Of a DNA stretch of 64,000 nt, positions 9,844-17,833 are shown piece by piece. A program made the position numbers and the translations under genes. The DNA lies in the NCBI GenBank assembly GCA_937960785.1, contig CALGOZ010000031.1, positions 1 to 64,000 of the forward strand. Direction: 5' to 3'. The number at the start of each line of letters is the position of its first letter. Position 1 is the first letter of the stretch. Under the pieces are notes generated by a model. It saw only the letters and a list, made by a program, of their open reading frames with translations, was not told the origin of the DNA and made no database searches. This DNA comes from an uncultured Pseudogracilibacillus sp. Lineage in GTDB: Bacteria > Bacillota > Bacilli > Bacillales > Amphibacillaceae.

Positions 9844-10001
9844 CTGTCTGATCCTCCTAATTAAGTTAGCGATGTTCACTACTCCATTTTAACATTAAAT
9901 GTCGGAAGATTCCAAGAATGCACCGGTACAAAAAGAAGGATCACAAGGAGTCGTTTACATAGTTTTTGGCTATATTTTGCTTTATAAGTTTTTATAAAAA
10001 A

Positions 10002-10032
10002 GATCAAAATCAGTATTTTACTGACTTTGATC
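10002..10032. other. Near-perfect hairpin, orphan terminator-like element
   Basis: Arms GATCAAAATCAGTA and TACTGACTTTGATC pair with one mismatch around a three-base loop. On the minus strand the stem is followed by TTTTTTAT, which makes it look like an intrinsic terminator. No minus-strand gene ends just before it; the nearest is yqjA, whose stop is about 230 bp away beyond the small plus-strand gene. It lies between the mce promoter area and the promoter at 10071. Confidence 0.6.
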
Positions 10033-10070
10033 GATTGTTTAGAATAGAAGTAATGTCGTTAAAATTTTAT

Positions 10071-10099
10071 TTGTGAAATGCAAGGTTACATTGTACAAT
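10071..10099 (+). promoter_or_regulatory. Sigma-A-type promoter for the Prli42-like gene
   Basis: TTGTGA at 10071-10076 and TACAAT at 10094-10099 are separated by exactly 17 bp. This places a start site about 25 bases before the ribosome binding site of the small gene at 10133. Confidence 0.6.
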
Positions 10100-10132
10100 A
10101 TAGATGAACATATCGTAAAGAGGTGTACGCCA

Positions 10133-10267
10133 ATGGCAAAAAAACAACCACAAAAACGTCGACCATCGAAAAGACAACGACGACAGAAAGTTTTAATTTA
10201 TATTATGGTAATTGCAATGGTATTATCAATGTTAACAGCAGGCCTCGGAGGCATCGCTTTACTTTAA
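10133..10267 (+). CDS. Small membrane protein, Prli42-like (DUF4044)
   Basis: A 44-residue protein: a strongly basic head (many Lys, Arg and Gln in residues 2-21) followed by one hydrophobic segment, VLIYIMVIAMVLSMLTAGLG, near the C-terminus. This layout matches the stressosome-associated mini-protein Prli42 known from Listeria and Bacillus, which anchors RsbR/stressosome complexes to the membrane. I start it at ATG 10133, behind AAAGAGGTG with a 7-base spacer. An in-frame ATG 20 codons upstream has no binding site. Family assignment rests on size, topology and the TM consensus, so it is probable rather than certain. Confidence 0.75.
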   Translation: MAKKQPQKRRPSKRQRRQKVLIYIMVIAMVLSMLTAGLGGIALL

Positions 10268-11265
10268 AATGGAAGACGGGAATGGAAAATTCCATGTCTT
10301 CTTTTTTTCTTCTTTTTCTCGGTAGTTTGGAAATAATTTGATTTCACATGTAAATACGACTCTAATAAAAATAGGAGTTGAAATAGATTCGCCCGGGATT
10401 GGAATTGCTCCTCTGTCTCCGGTAAAGGTGTTTTTAACAAAGCTTCATGCAAATCCTTCAACTGTTGAATATAAATTACTGACGTATCTCCGGGATGAAC
10501 AGCTTCACTCAACTCAGAGAAAAATAAAGCAAGTTGCATGGTCGATTCATTTCGCTCTTCAATCCGGGCAACAATTGGTAACATTTGTTTTAATAAACTA
10601 AACTGACGTTTACGCATGGCGAAATATTGTTCATACAAATGAACTTCACGCCATAGATGGTTTTCTTTATCTCGTTTCACGTATTCATCTGCTTCCTTTA
10701 ATAGTTTGCTTACTTTCGTTATTTCTGCACCTTGCCAGTCCATATTTTCTTCACGTAAAAATCGTGCAATTTCATGTAAAATCGTTTTGAAATCTGCTTC
10801 TAATTCCTTTTGGAGGTCTTGTAATTTGTTATCTAGACTTGGCATATATAAATTCACGGCTAGACCGGTTCCGATTCCAACGATTATTAACGTTAGTTGT
10901 TCTTTTATAAAGGGAAAGTTCATCATCCCTGAATAAAAAATATTTAATGTAATAACCGTTCCCGTTAAAATACCGCTATCGATTTTCAAATAAACGGTCG
11001 ATGGGATAAAAAGAAACAATAACAAGCCTAAGGAAAATACTGAATAACCGAATAATTCAAAAAAAACAAAGGAAAATAAAATTGCTAATAAACACGCTGC
11101 AAACCGCTCCCAAGCTGTTTCGACCGAACGTTTACGAGAAGGTTGAATACATAAAATTGTTAAAATTCCGGCAGCGACGACATTTGATACGTTTAACATT
11201 TGCGCGATAAAAACCGCAATTGGTGTAGCGATTGCGGTTTTTATTGTGCGATAGCCTATTTTCAC
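10264..11265 (-). CDS. yqjA: Aromatic acid exporter family membrane protein YqjA
   Basis: Integral membrane protein of 333 residues of the ArAE/FUSC-like family (B. subtilis YqjA). The first 140 or so residues hold several hydrophobic helices: TAIATPIAVFIAQML, VVAAGILTILCI, CLLAILFSFVFFELFGYSVF, and more. A long hydrophilic, mostly helical C-terminal cytoplasmic domain follows. The start is GTG 11265, behind AAAGGATGG. The C-terminal ten or so codons overlap the terminator of the convergent small gene, and the stop overlaps its last codon. The exact substrate is unknown. Confidence 0.88.
   Translation of the reverse strand: MKIGYRTIKTAIATPIAVFIAQMLNVSNVVAAGILTILCIQPSRKRSVETAWERFAACLLAILFSFVFFELFGYSVFSLGLLLFLFIPSTVYLKIDSGILTGTVITLNIFYSGMMNFPFIKEQLTLIIVGIGTGLAVNLYMPSLDNKLQDLQKELEADFKTILHEIARFLREENMDWQGAEITKVSKLLKEADEYVKRDKENHLWREVHLYEQYFAMRKRQFSLLKQMLPIVARIEERNESTMQLALFFSELSEAVHPGDTSVIYIQQLKDLHEALLKTPLPETEEQFQSRANLFQLLFLLESYLHVKSNYFQTTEKKKKKRRHGIFHSRLPF
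10272..10309 (+). terminator. Intrinsic terminator of the Prli42-like gene, inside yqjA 3' codons
   Basis: Arms GAAGAC/GTCTTC and ATGGAA/TTCCAT, with a small purine bulge, are followed by a run of eight T on the plus strand. The element lies 5 bp after the stop codon. It is embedded in the last codons of the convergent yqjA gene, which therefore ends in the residues the stem encodes. Confidence 0.75.
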
Positions 11266-11289
11266 TTGTAACCATCCTTTTGAAAAAAG

Positions 11290-11319
11290 AAGACTGTTAA
11301 CGAAAACGTAAACAGCCTT
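11290..11319 (-). terminator. Intrinsic terminator after brxB
   Basis: The stem has arms AAGACTGTTAACG and CGTAAACAGCCTT, with minor mismatches, and an AAAA loop. On the minus strand it is followed by TTTTTT. It sits 10 bp after the brxB stop and just ahead of yqjA. Confidence 0.8.
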
Positions 11320-11328
11320 TTCCTACTT

Positions 11329-11763
11329 CTATGAGATTTCTTCACAATGTTCATCGAAAATAGCTTGTAGTTGGTTGACTACTTCCATCGGAGTATGTCC
11401 TTCAATTTCGTGGCGCTCAATCATCGTGACAATTTCTCCGTCCTTTAAAAAAGCAAAGGATGGGGATGATGGTGGATAATCTCCGAAATAAGAACGAGCT
11501 CTCTCGGTTGCTTCACGGTCTTGTCCAGCAAATACTGTGTATAAATGATCTGGACGCTTATCATAATGGATCGCATTTGCAGCAGCTGGGCGAGCTACTC
11601 CTCCAGCACAACCACAAATTGAGTTAATCATTACTAAAGTCGTTCCTTTTTGTGTTAAAGCTTCATCTACTTCTTCAGGTTCTCGCAATTCGATGTAGCC
11701 TGCTTCTACCATATCTTCACGAGCTACACTAACAACGTCAATCATAAATTGATCGAAACTCAT
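11329..11763 (-). CDS. brxB: Bacilliredoxin BrxB (YphP/YqiW family)
   Basis: Thioredoxin-like disulfide isomerase that removes bacillithiol from S-bacillithiolated proteins after oxidative stress. The signature CGC motif (Cys50-Gly51-Cys52) sits in NSICGCAGGVARPAAA, with SPSFAFLKDG further on. At 144 residues it has the family length. It occupies the position of B. subtilis yqiW, next to the bkd operon, which favours BrxB over its paralogue BrxA. It is a single gene with its own terminator. Confidence 0.92.
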   Translation of the reverse strand: MSFDQFMIDVVSVAREDMVEAGYIELREPEEVDEALTQKGTTLVMINSICGCAGGVARPAAANAIHYDKRPDHLYTVFAGQDREATERARSYFGDYPPSSPSFAFLKDGEIVTMIERHEIEGHTPMEVVNQLQAIFDEHCEEIS

Positions 11764-11881
11764 CTATATCAACCCCTAATAAATTTTTGTTCTATCGATT
11801 TCATTTTAACAATTACATATTAGAATATCAATTTTATCAATCATTATAGACGGAAAAATTTTCCCGATATTAAGGGGGTTG

Positions 11882-13123
11882 TTAAATCGATATCGTTTTT
11901 TCATTCATATTTTCTAAGATTTCCTTTACTCTAGCTAAAAATCTCCCGCAAATTAAACCATCTAAAATGCGATGATCTAAGGATAAGGACAAGTTAACGA
12001 TATCTCGTGCCGCAAACATATCGTCGATAATGACAGGTCGTTTAACAATTGATTCTACTTGTAAAATGGCTGCTTGAGGATAATTAATAATTCCCATGGA
12101 GGATACTGACCCAAACGTTCCCGTATTATTTACAGTAAATGTACCTCCAGATATATCATCTTGGGTTAAGGTTCCTTCATAGGTTTTATATGCGAGTTGA
12201 TCAATTTCCTTTGCAATTCCTTTTATACTCTTTTCATCGGCATGTTTAATTACTGGAACGAAGAGTTCATTTTCTTTTGCTACTGCAATCGAAATATGAA
12301 TATCTTTATGTTCGATTATGTGGTCTCCTTTCCATGTGCTATTTAATTGCGGGAACTCTTGCAATGCTTGTGCCACCGCCGAGATGAAAAAAGGAAAATA
12401 AGTTAATGAGTAACCTTCCCTTTCTTTAAATTCATCCTTGACCTTATTTCGTAAATCAACTAAATCTGTGACATCGACTTCGACCGTCATCCAAGCATGA
12501 GGAATCTCCGTTTTCGAACGAACCATATTTTGCGCGATTGCTTTACGCACTCCCGTTACAGGTATATGACGGTCGGTCGTAATCGTTTCAGATCTCGATG
12601 GGATTGTATCTTTTTCTATTTCTTTTACTACTTCTTGATGAGTTGGTCTTTGTGGTCCTTGATCTGTCGCTTCTTTTTCAGTTTCAATGATTTTCAATAA
12701 ATCTTTTCTCGTAATACGTCCTCCTAAACCAGTACCTTTTACAGTTGATAGATCGATTCCATGTTCTTGTGAAAGACGCATTACTGCTGGTGAATAACGA
12801 GTTTTGTTATTTTCATCTTTCTCTTCATGTACTTCTATCTTTTTCGTTGGTTTTGCTTCTTCTTCCTGCGTTTCTTCCACATCTTCTGTTTCGATGTAAC
12901 AAATTAACGTATCAACTGCGACTGTTTCTCCTTCAGCTACGAGGATTTCTTTAATCGTTCCACTATAGGAGGATGGAACTTCGGCGTTTACTTTATCTGT
13001 CATTACTTCGGCAATAGGGTCGTATTTATTTACGTAGTCCCCTTCCTTTACAAGCCAAGTTGTAATCGTTCCTTCAGTTACACTTTCACCCAATTTAGGC
13101 ATTAAAATTTCTTTTACAGGCAC
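11882..13123 (-). CDS. bkdB: Branched-chain 2-oxoacid dehydrogenase E2 (dihydrolipoyl acyltransferase)
   Basis: E2 core of the branched-chain 2-oxoacid dehydrogenase complex, transferring acyl groups from the E1 thiamine intermediate to CoA. The lipoyl domain is at 1-77 with the lipoylated lysine in MTDKVNAEVPS (about residue 44). A charged Glu/Lys linker comes next, then the E3-binding domain around RYSPAVMRLSQEHGIDLSTV and the catalytic domain ending with SLSLDHRILDG, whose His is the catalytic base. GTG start behind AAGGAAGGG. Last gene of the bkd operon, 29 bp after bkdAB. Confidence 0.95.
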   Translation of the reverse strand: MPVKEILMPKLGESVTEGTITTWLVKEGDYVNKYDPIAEVMTDKVNAEVPSSYSGTIKEILVAEGETVAVDTLICYIETEDVEETQEEEAKPTKKIEVHEEKDENNKTRYSPAVMRLSQEHGIDLSTVKGTGLGGRITRKDLLKIIETEKEATDQGPQRPTHQEVVKEIEKDTIPSRSETITTDRHIPVTGVRKAIAQNMVRSKTEIPHAWMTVEVDVTDLVDLRNKVKDEFKEREGYSLTYFPFFISAVAQALQEFPQLNSTWKGDHIIEHKDIHISIAVAKENELFVPVIKHADEKSIKGIAKEIDQLAYKTYEGTLTQDDISGGTFTVNNTGTFGSVSSMGIINYPQAAILQVESIVKRPVIIDDMFAARDIVNLSLSLDHRILDGLICGRFLARVKEILENMNEKTISI

Positions 13124-13152
13124 TGTTTTCCCTTCCTTTCCTTCTTCGAGGT

Positions 13153-14136
13153 TTAATAAGCTGCTAAATAACGAATCGCTTCTTCTATCTTTTGTTCGTT
13201 AATCATAAACTCTTTTTCTAGTGATTGTGCATAAGGCATCGCGGGTACGTCGGGAGCAGCAAGACGCATTATTGGTGCATCTAACTCGAATAGCGCATAT
13301 TCCGAAATAATCGCACTCACTTCTCCTAGTACACTACCTTCCTTATTATCTTCTGTTACGAGAAGGACTTTACCTGTTTTACTCGCTGCCTCGATAATAG
13401 CTTGTTGATCTAGAGGATAAATAGTACGTAGATCTAATATGTGTACTGATATTCCGTCTTGTTGGACAAGGTCGGCAACAAGTTGACACAAATGGACACA
13501 AAAGCCATACGTAATAATTGTCACGTCAGTTCCTTCACGCTTCACATCAGCTTTACCAATTGGAAGAACGTAATCTTCTTCCGGTACTTCTTCCTTTAAC
13601 ATTCGATAAGCTCGTTTATGTTCAAAAAATAGAACCGGATCGTTATCCCGAATAGCTGCTTTTAACAATCCTTTCGCATCATAAGGAGTAGAAGGTATGA
13701 CAACTTTTAATCCTGGCGTGCTATTAAATAGTGCTTCGACTGATTGAGAATGGTATAAGGCTCCACTTACTCCTCCACCGTATGGAGCACGGATTGTAAT
13801 CGGGCAAAACCAGTCGTTATTAGAGCGATAACGAATTTTTGCAGCTTCGGAAATAATTTGGTTCACCGCTGGCATAATAAAGTCCGCAAATTGAATTTCT
13901 GCAATGGGACGCATCCCATACATCGCAGCTCCCACACCGACTCCGACGATTGCTGATTCAGATAGCGGTGCATCAATAACTCGTTGTTCGCCATACTTAT
14001 CATATAATCCGTCCGTAGCTCTAAACACTCCACCTTTTGCACCGACGTCTTCACCGACGATAAAGACATTTTCATCCCGTTTCATCTCTTCATCCATCGC
14101 TTTTGTAATTGCTTGAATATAAGACATTTCAGTCAT
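13153..14136 (-). CDS. bkdAB: Branched-chain 2-oxoacid dehydrogenase E1 beta subunit
   Basis: Beta subunit of the thiamine-diphosphate-dependent E1 component. The transketolase pyrimidine-binding domain occupies the first half (VFIVGEDVGAKGGVFRAT, PLSESAIVGVGVGAAMYG, PYGGGVSGALYHSQS). The C-terminal domain follows (EDYVLPIGKADV, SVHILDLRTIYPLD, LVTEDNKEGSVLGE). 327 residues, family-typical. ATG behind AAGGAGGAG, 13 bp after bkdAA. Confidence 0.95.
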   Translation of the reverse strand: MTEMSYIQAITKAMDEEMKRDENVFIVGEDVGAKGGVFRATDGLYDKYGEQRVIDAPLSESAIVGVGVGAAMYGMRPIAEIQFADFIMPAVNQIISEAAKIRYRSNNDWFCPITIRAPYGGGVSGALYHSQSVEALFNSTPGLKVVIPSTPYDAKGLLKAAIRDNDPVLFFEHKRAYRMLKEEVPEEDYVLPIGKADVKREGTDVTIITYGFCVHLCQLVADLVQQDGISVHILDLRTIYPLDQQAIIEAASKTGKVLLVTEDNKEGSVLGEVSAIISEYALFELDAPIMRLAAPDVPAMPYAQSLEKEFMINEQKIEEAIRYLAAY

Positions 14137-14149
14137 CGTATTCTCCTCC

Positions 14150-15142
14150 TTATTGCTCGTAGACGTAGTCGTACAACGTCTCTACCTTTGGATACGGAGC
14201 TTTTTCCGCCTTTTCTGTCGCTTTATTTACTTCTTTGGTTAATTCGTCATCGATTTCTTTTTCAAGTTTTTCATCGAGAATACCAACTTCATATAAATAC
14301 GTTGCAAATAATTGATTCGGGTCGTTTTTTCGTTCTTCTTCTAATTCTTCTTTTGTTCGATAAACGAGATGGTTATCATCGCTTGAGTGAGACGTTAATC
14401 GTACTGTATGAGCTTCGATTAAAGTTGGTCCTTTACCGCTTATTGCTCTTTCGCGCGCTTTTTTGACTACTTCGTATACTGCAAGCGGATCTTGCCCATC
14501 CACTTCATAACCAGGCATTCCATAAGCTTTAGCTCGAATGGCGATTGACTCACTAGCAACTTGTTTCTCATAAGGAACAGAAATGGCTAAACGGTTATTT
14601 TCAACGAAAGTAATAACTGGCAATTGGTGGACTCCTGCGAAGTTTAAACCTTCGTGGAAATCCCCTTGATTTGTTGAACCATCTCCTAATGAGGTAAACG
14701 TAACAAATTTTTCATTCTTTAGCTTTGATGCTAAGGCAAAACCAACTGCATGGGGTACTTGGGTCGTTACCGGTGATGAGCCGGTGATGATTCGATTTTT
14801 TCGCTGGCCGAAATGGCCGGGCATTTGCCGACCTCCTGAATTTGGGTCGCCTTCTTTACCAAAACCGGAAAGGAGTAATTCTTCAACCGTCATTCCAAAA
14901 GCTAATACGACACCGACATCCCGATAATAAGGAGCAACATAATCGATATTACGATCAAGAGCGAAAGCAGCACCAACTTGGGCGGCCTCTTGCCCTTGAC
15001 ATGATATTACAAATGGAATTTTCCCAGCACGATTTAATAACCACATCCGTTCATCGACTTTCCGTGATAAGACCATTAAGCGATACATTTCTAATACTTC
15101 TTCATCGCTTAAACCTAACTGTTCGTGACGTTTTTTCATCAT
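14150..15142 (-). CDS. bkdAA: Branched-chain 2-oxoacid dehydrogenase E1 alpha subunit
   Basis: Alpha subunit of E1, decarboxylating 2-oxo acids derived from Val, Leu and Ile. The thiamine-diphosphate motif GDGSTNQGDFHEGLNFA is present near residue 155, with the closing NN in VENNRLAISVPY. The phosphorylation-loop region TLIEAHTVRLTSHSSDDN is also present. 330 residues. ATG-ATG start behind AAGGAGATG. It starts 12 bp after lpdV. Confidence 0.95.
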   Translation of the reverse strand: MMKKRHEQLGLSDEEVLEMYRLMVLSRKVDERMWLLNRAGKIPFVISCQGQEAAQVGAAFALDRNIDYVAPYYRDVGVVLAFGMTVEELLLSGFGKEGDPNSGGRQMPGHFGQRKNRIITGSSPVTTQVPHAVGFALASKLKNEKFVTFTSLGDGSTNQGDFHEGLNFAGVHQLPVITFVENNRLAISVPYEKQVASESIAIRAKAYGMPGYEVDGQDPLAVYEVVKKARERAISGKGPTLIEAHTVRLTSHSSDDNHLVYRTKEELEEERKNDPNQLFATYLYEVGILDEKLEKEIDDELTKEVNKATEKAEKAPYPKVETLYDYVYEQ

Positions 15143-15154
15143 TTTTACATCTCC

Positions 15155-16579
15155 TTATCCGTGAATTTGATTCCCCTTGGTCGCAAGGGCTGCTTCTTTA
15201 AATATTTCTGCTAATGACGGATGAGCATGGATTACTTTTGAAAGCTCCCATCCCGAAGCATCGAGAAATTTTGCGACACTCGCTTCTCCAATAAGCTCCG
15301 TTGCTTTGTCACCAACGATGTGAACCCCAAGGAGATCGTCTGTTTTTTCATCGGTAATAACTTTGACGAAACCATTGACTTCTCCATTGACGTGGGCTTT
15401 ACCGATACCTGCGAAAGGAAAGATACCGACACTTATGTTTTCATAAGCTTTTTTAGCTTCCTTTTCTGTTAAGCCAATTTTACCTACTTCAGGGTAACTG
15501 TAAATGTTTACGGGAACTTGATTTGATTTAAAAGTAATCGGTTCCTTTCCTGCCATATGTTCGACGGCTATAATCGCCTCTTCTTGAGCAACGTGAGCTA
15601 ATTGTAAGCCACCGACACAGTCACCTATTGCATATATATGCGAATCCTTCGTTTGGTACACTTCATTCGTTTTAATAAAATTGTTTTCCCTTTCGACATT
15701 CGTATTTTGTAAGCCGATATCGTTAATATTTGGTTCCCTTCCGATTGCTACTAAAATTTTCTCGGCTGTAAAAATTTCTCTATCTTCAGTATTATTGACA
15801 GCAAGAGAAACTAGCTCTTCTTCTTTTTGTAAGCTCTTTGTATCTATTGAAGCGTTCGTAACGATTTTTACTCCGCGTTTCTTTAGTTGCTTCGTTACTT
15901 CACGCTGAACAATCTCGTCTTCGTTCTGTAAAATGGATGCTTCGCTTTCGATTACCGTTACTTTAACTCCTAAATCAACTAATAAAGATGCCCATTCGAT
16001 ACCGATAATACCTCCACCAATAATAAGTATTGATTTTGGCAATTTTGTTAATTTAAGAGCTTGATCGGAATTTAAAATATGGTTTCCATCGGTTTGTAAT
16101 TCATTTATTTCTCTCGGTTTTGAACCAGTTGCTATAAGTACATTCGTCGGTACGAGCATCGTATTCTCTTCACCGGATTCATATTCTACTGAAATCGTTC
16201 CAGGAAGCGGTGAAAATATGCTTGGCCCTAAAATTCTTCCGTAACCGTTATAAAGATCTATTTGATGTTTTTTAAATAATTGCTCGATACCACTATGAAG
16301 TTGCTTTATAATCGATTCTTTTTTCGCTTGTACTTTTGAAAAGTCAATTCCTTTTACTTTTAGGTCGATTCCGTAATTTTTTGCCAAAGTCGCTTCCCGG
16401 TAAATTTCAGCTGTTCTTAGTAGCGTCTTAGTCGGTATACATCCTGAGTGCAAACAAGTACCTCCTAATTTTTTTGCCTCAACAACAGCTACCTTCATAC
16501 CTAATTGGGATGCACGAATCGCTGCAACATACCCTCCAGTTCCACCGCCTAAAACGACAAGATCATATTCTTTTGTCAT
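15155..16579 (-). CDS. lpdV: Dihydrolipoyl dehydrogenase E3 of the bkd complex
   Basis: Flavin disulfide oxidoreductase that reoxidises the E2 lipoyl group with NAD. The N-terminal FAD motif GGGTGGYVAA is at 11-20. The redox pair Cys42/Cys47 is in GGTCLHSGCIPTK. The NAD motif is GGGIIGIEWASLL, the second FAD contact IYAIGDCVGGLQLAH, and the active His sits in HAHPSLAEIF near the C-terminus. ATG behind AAAGGAGTC. Position inside the operon identifies it as the bkd-dedicated E3. Confidence 0.95.
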   Translation of the reverse strand: MTKEYDLVVLGGGTGGYVAAIRASQLGMKVAVVEAKKLGGTCLHSGCIPTKTLLRTAEIYREATLAKNYGIDLKVKGIDFSKVQAKKESIIKQLHSGIEQLFKKHQIDLYNGYGRILGPSIFSPLPGTISVEYESGEENTMLVPTNVLIATGSKPREINELQTDGNHILNSDQALKLTKLPKSILIIGGGIIGIEWASLLVDLGVKVTVIESEASILQNEDEIVQREVTKQLKKRGVKIVTNASIDTKSLQKEEELVSLAVNNTEDREIFTAEKILVAIGREPNINDIGLQNTNVERENNFIKTNEVYQTKDSHIYAIGDCVGGLQLAHVAQEEAIIAVEHMAGKEPITFKSNQVPVNIYSYPEVGKIGLTEKEAKKAYENISVGIFPFAGIGKAHVNGEVNGFVKVITDEKTDDLLGVHIVGDKATELIGEASVAKFLDASGWELSKVIHAHPSLAEIFKEAALATKGNQIHG

Positions 16580-16615
16580 ATCCCCGACTCCTTTTTTTCC
16601 TGCGATTTCTTATAT

Positions 16616-17674
16616 TTATAAATAATGACGGCTTGAAGCACGAATTGCTTTAATCCGTTCTTCGGCCTTCTCATCAGCTGCAACCGAGGTTGGAATATTC
16701 CTTTCTCGAGAAATAGTAAAAACTTCTTCTAAAATATGATAAATGGATTTTACTTTTTGCATTGCTCGTTCCCGATCATAGCCGATTAACTCCTCCGCAA
16801 CATTTATTACACCACCTGAGTTTATAACATAGTCTGGAGCATAAACAATACCTTTTTCATGTAATTTTACACCGTGCTCTTCTGACTGTAATTGATTATT
16901 TGCACTTCCTGCGATTACTTTTGCTTTTATACGCGAAATTGTTTCGTCATTAATTGTTCCACCTAAAGCACACGGAGAATAAATATCACAATCAACATCA
17001 TAGATTTTATCGGGATCGACTGCTTTAGCATTAAAATCCTTTACTGCTCGTTCGACTGCCTCTTTATTTATATCTGTCACAATTAATTTCGCTCCTTCTT
17101 TATGCAAATGACGACACAAGTTGTAAGCGACTTGACCAACACCCTGAACGGCAATTGTCTTATCTTTTAAATCGTCAGTACCGAAGGCTTCCTTTGCAGC
17201 AGCTTTCATACCGTAATAAATGCCATAAGCTGTTACCGGCGAAGGGTCTCCTACTTCTCCAATAGAAGTCCCAGTAACATGATCCGTTTCCATATGAATG
17301 TAATCCATATCTTCTTCGAAAGTTCCGACATCTTCAGCAGTTATATAACGTCCGTTTAGGCTCTCTACGTAACGCCCGAAAGCCCTAAACAAGGCTTCAC
17401 TTTTATCTTTATGTGGATCTCCAATAATAACTGCTTTTCCACCACCTAAATTTAAACCAGCTGCAGCGTTTTTATAGGTCATTCCTTTAGCTAGACGTAA
17501 AACATCATCTAATGCTTCTTCTTCGCTAGCATAATTCCACATTCGAGCGCCACCTAAAGCCGGACCTAACGTTGTATCGTGAATAGCAATAATCGCTTTT
17601 AAACCAGAAGCCCGATCTTGACAAAAGACTACCTGTTCAAAATTATCTAACTCTAACTTAGAAAATATATTCAT
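16616..17674 (-). CDS. bcd: Leucine (branched-chain amino acid) dehydrogenase
   Basis: NAD-dependent oxidative deamination of Leu, Ile and Val to the 2-oxo acids fed to the Bkd complex. It carries the Glu/Leu/Phe/Val dehydrogenase catalytic segment GLNLGGGKAVIIGDP and the second Lys region LAKGMTYKNAAAGL. The Rossmann fold is seen in IAVQGVGQVAYNL. I start it at ATG 17674 behind GTAGAGGTG; a GTG three codons upstream overlaps that binding site. It is the first gene of the operon, directly downstream of the sigma-54 promoter. ptb and buk, which flank it in B. subtilis, are absent here. Confidence 0.94.
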   Translation of the reverse strand: MNIFSKLELDNFEQVVFCQDRASGLKAIIAIHDTTLGPALGGARMWNYASEEEALDDVLRLAKGMTYKNAAAGLNLGGGKAVIIGDPHKDKSEALFRAFGRYVESLNGRYITAEDVGTFEEDMDYIHMETDHVTGTSIGEVGDPSPVTAYGIYYGMKAAAKEAFGTDDLKDKTIAVQGVGQVAYNLCRHLHKEGAKLIVTDINKEAVERAVKDFNAKAVDPDKIYDVDCDIYSPCALGGTINDETISRIKAKVIAGSANNQLQSEEHGVKLHEKGIVYAPDYVINSGGVINVAEELIGYDRERAMQKVKSIYHILEEVFTISRERNIPTSVAADEKAEERIKAIRASSRHYL

Positions 17675-17718
17675 TTTATTCACCTCTACTTATAATAAAT
17701 CTACTCACTTTATATGAT

Positions 17719-17736
17719 ATGCAACATTCGTGCCAA
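17719..17736 (-). promoter_or_regulatory. Sigma-54 (-24/-12) promoter of the bkd operon
   Basis: Read on the minus strand, TTGGCAC, five bases, then TTGCAT: the exact spacing and consensus of an RpoN promoter. It lies 45 bp before the bcd start. The enhancer-binding activator gene bkdR is immediately upstream, as expected for SigL-dependent bkd operons. Confidence 0.93.
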
Positions 17737-17774
17737 CAATAAACCTTTGATTTATATGCGCTTAATCAGTTGCC

Positions 17775-17814
17775 TTATGCAAGAAAATTCATCTTTGCAA
17801 TATTTTGCATGCAA
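17775..17814. promoter_or_regulatory. Candidate BkdR upstream activating sites
   Basis: A cluster of TGCAA/TTGCA half-sites: TTATGCAAG, then TTTGCAATA and TTTTGCATGCAA, including the palindrome TGCATGCA. It sits 40-80 bp upstream of the sigma-54 promoter, the usual place for enhancer sites of the Fis-type HTH of BkdR. Binding is inferred from position and symmetry only. Confidence 0.4.
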
Positions 17815-17833
17815 TTTCATTCAATTCGAAAGG

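Noticed and set aside
10338..10601. 87-codon plus-strand frame inside yqjA
   Set aside because: Antisense to a recognised gene, with no binding site or family features.
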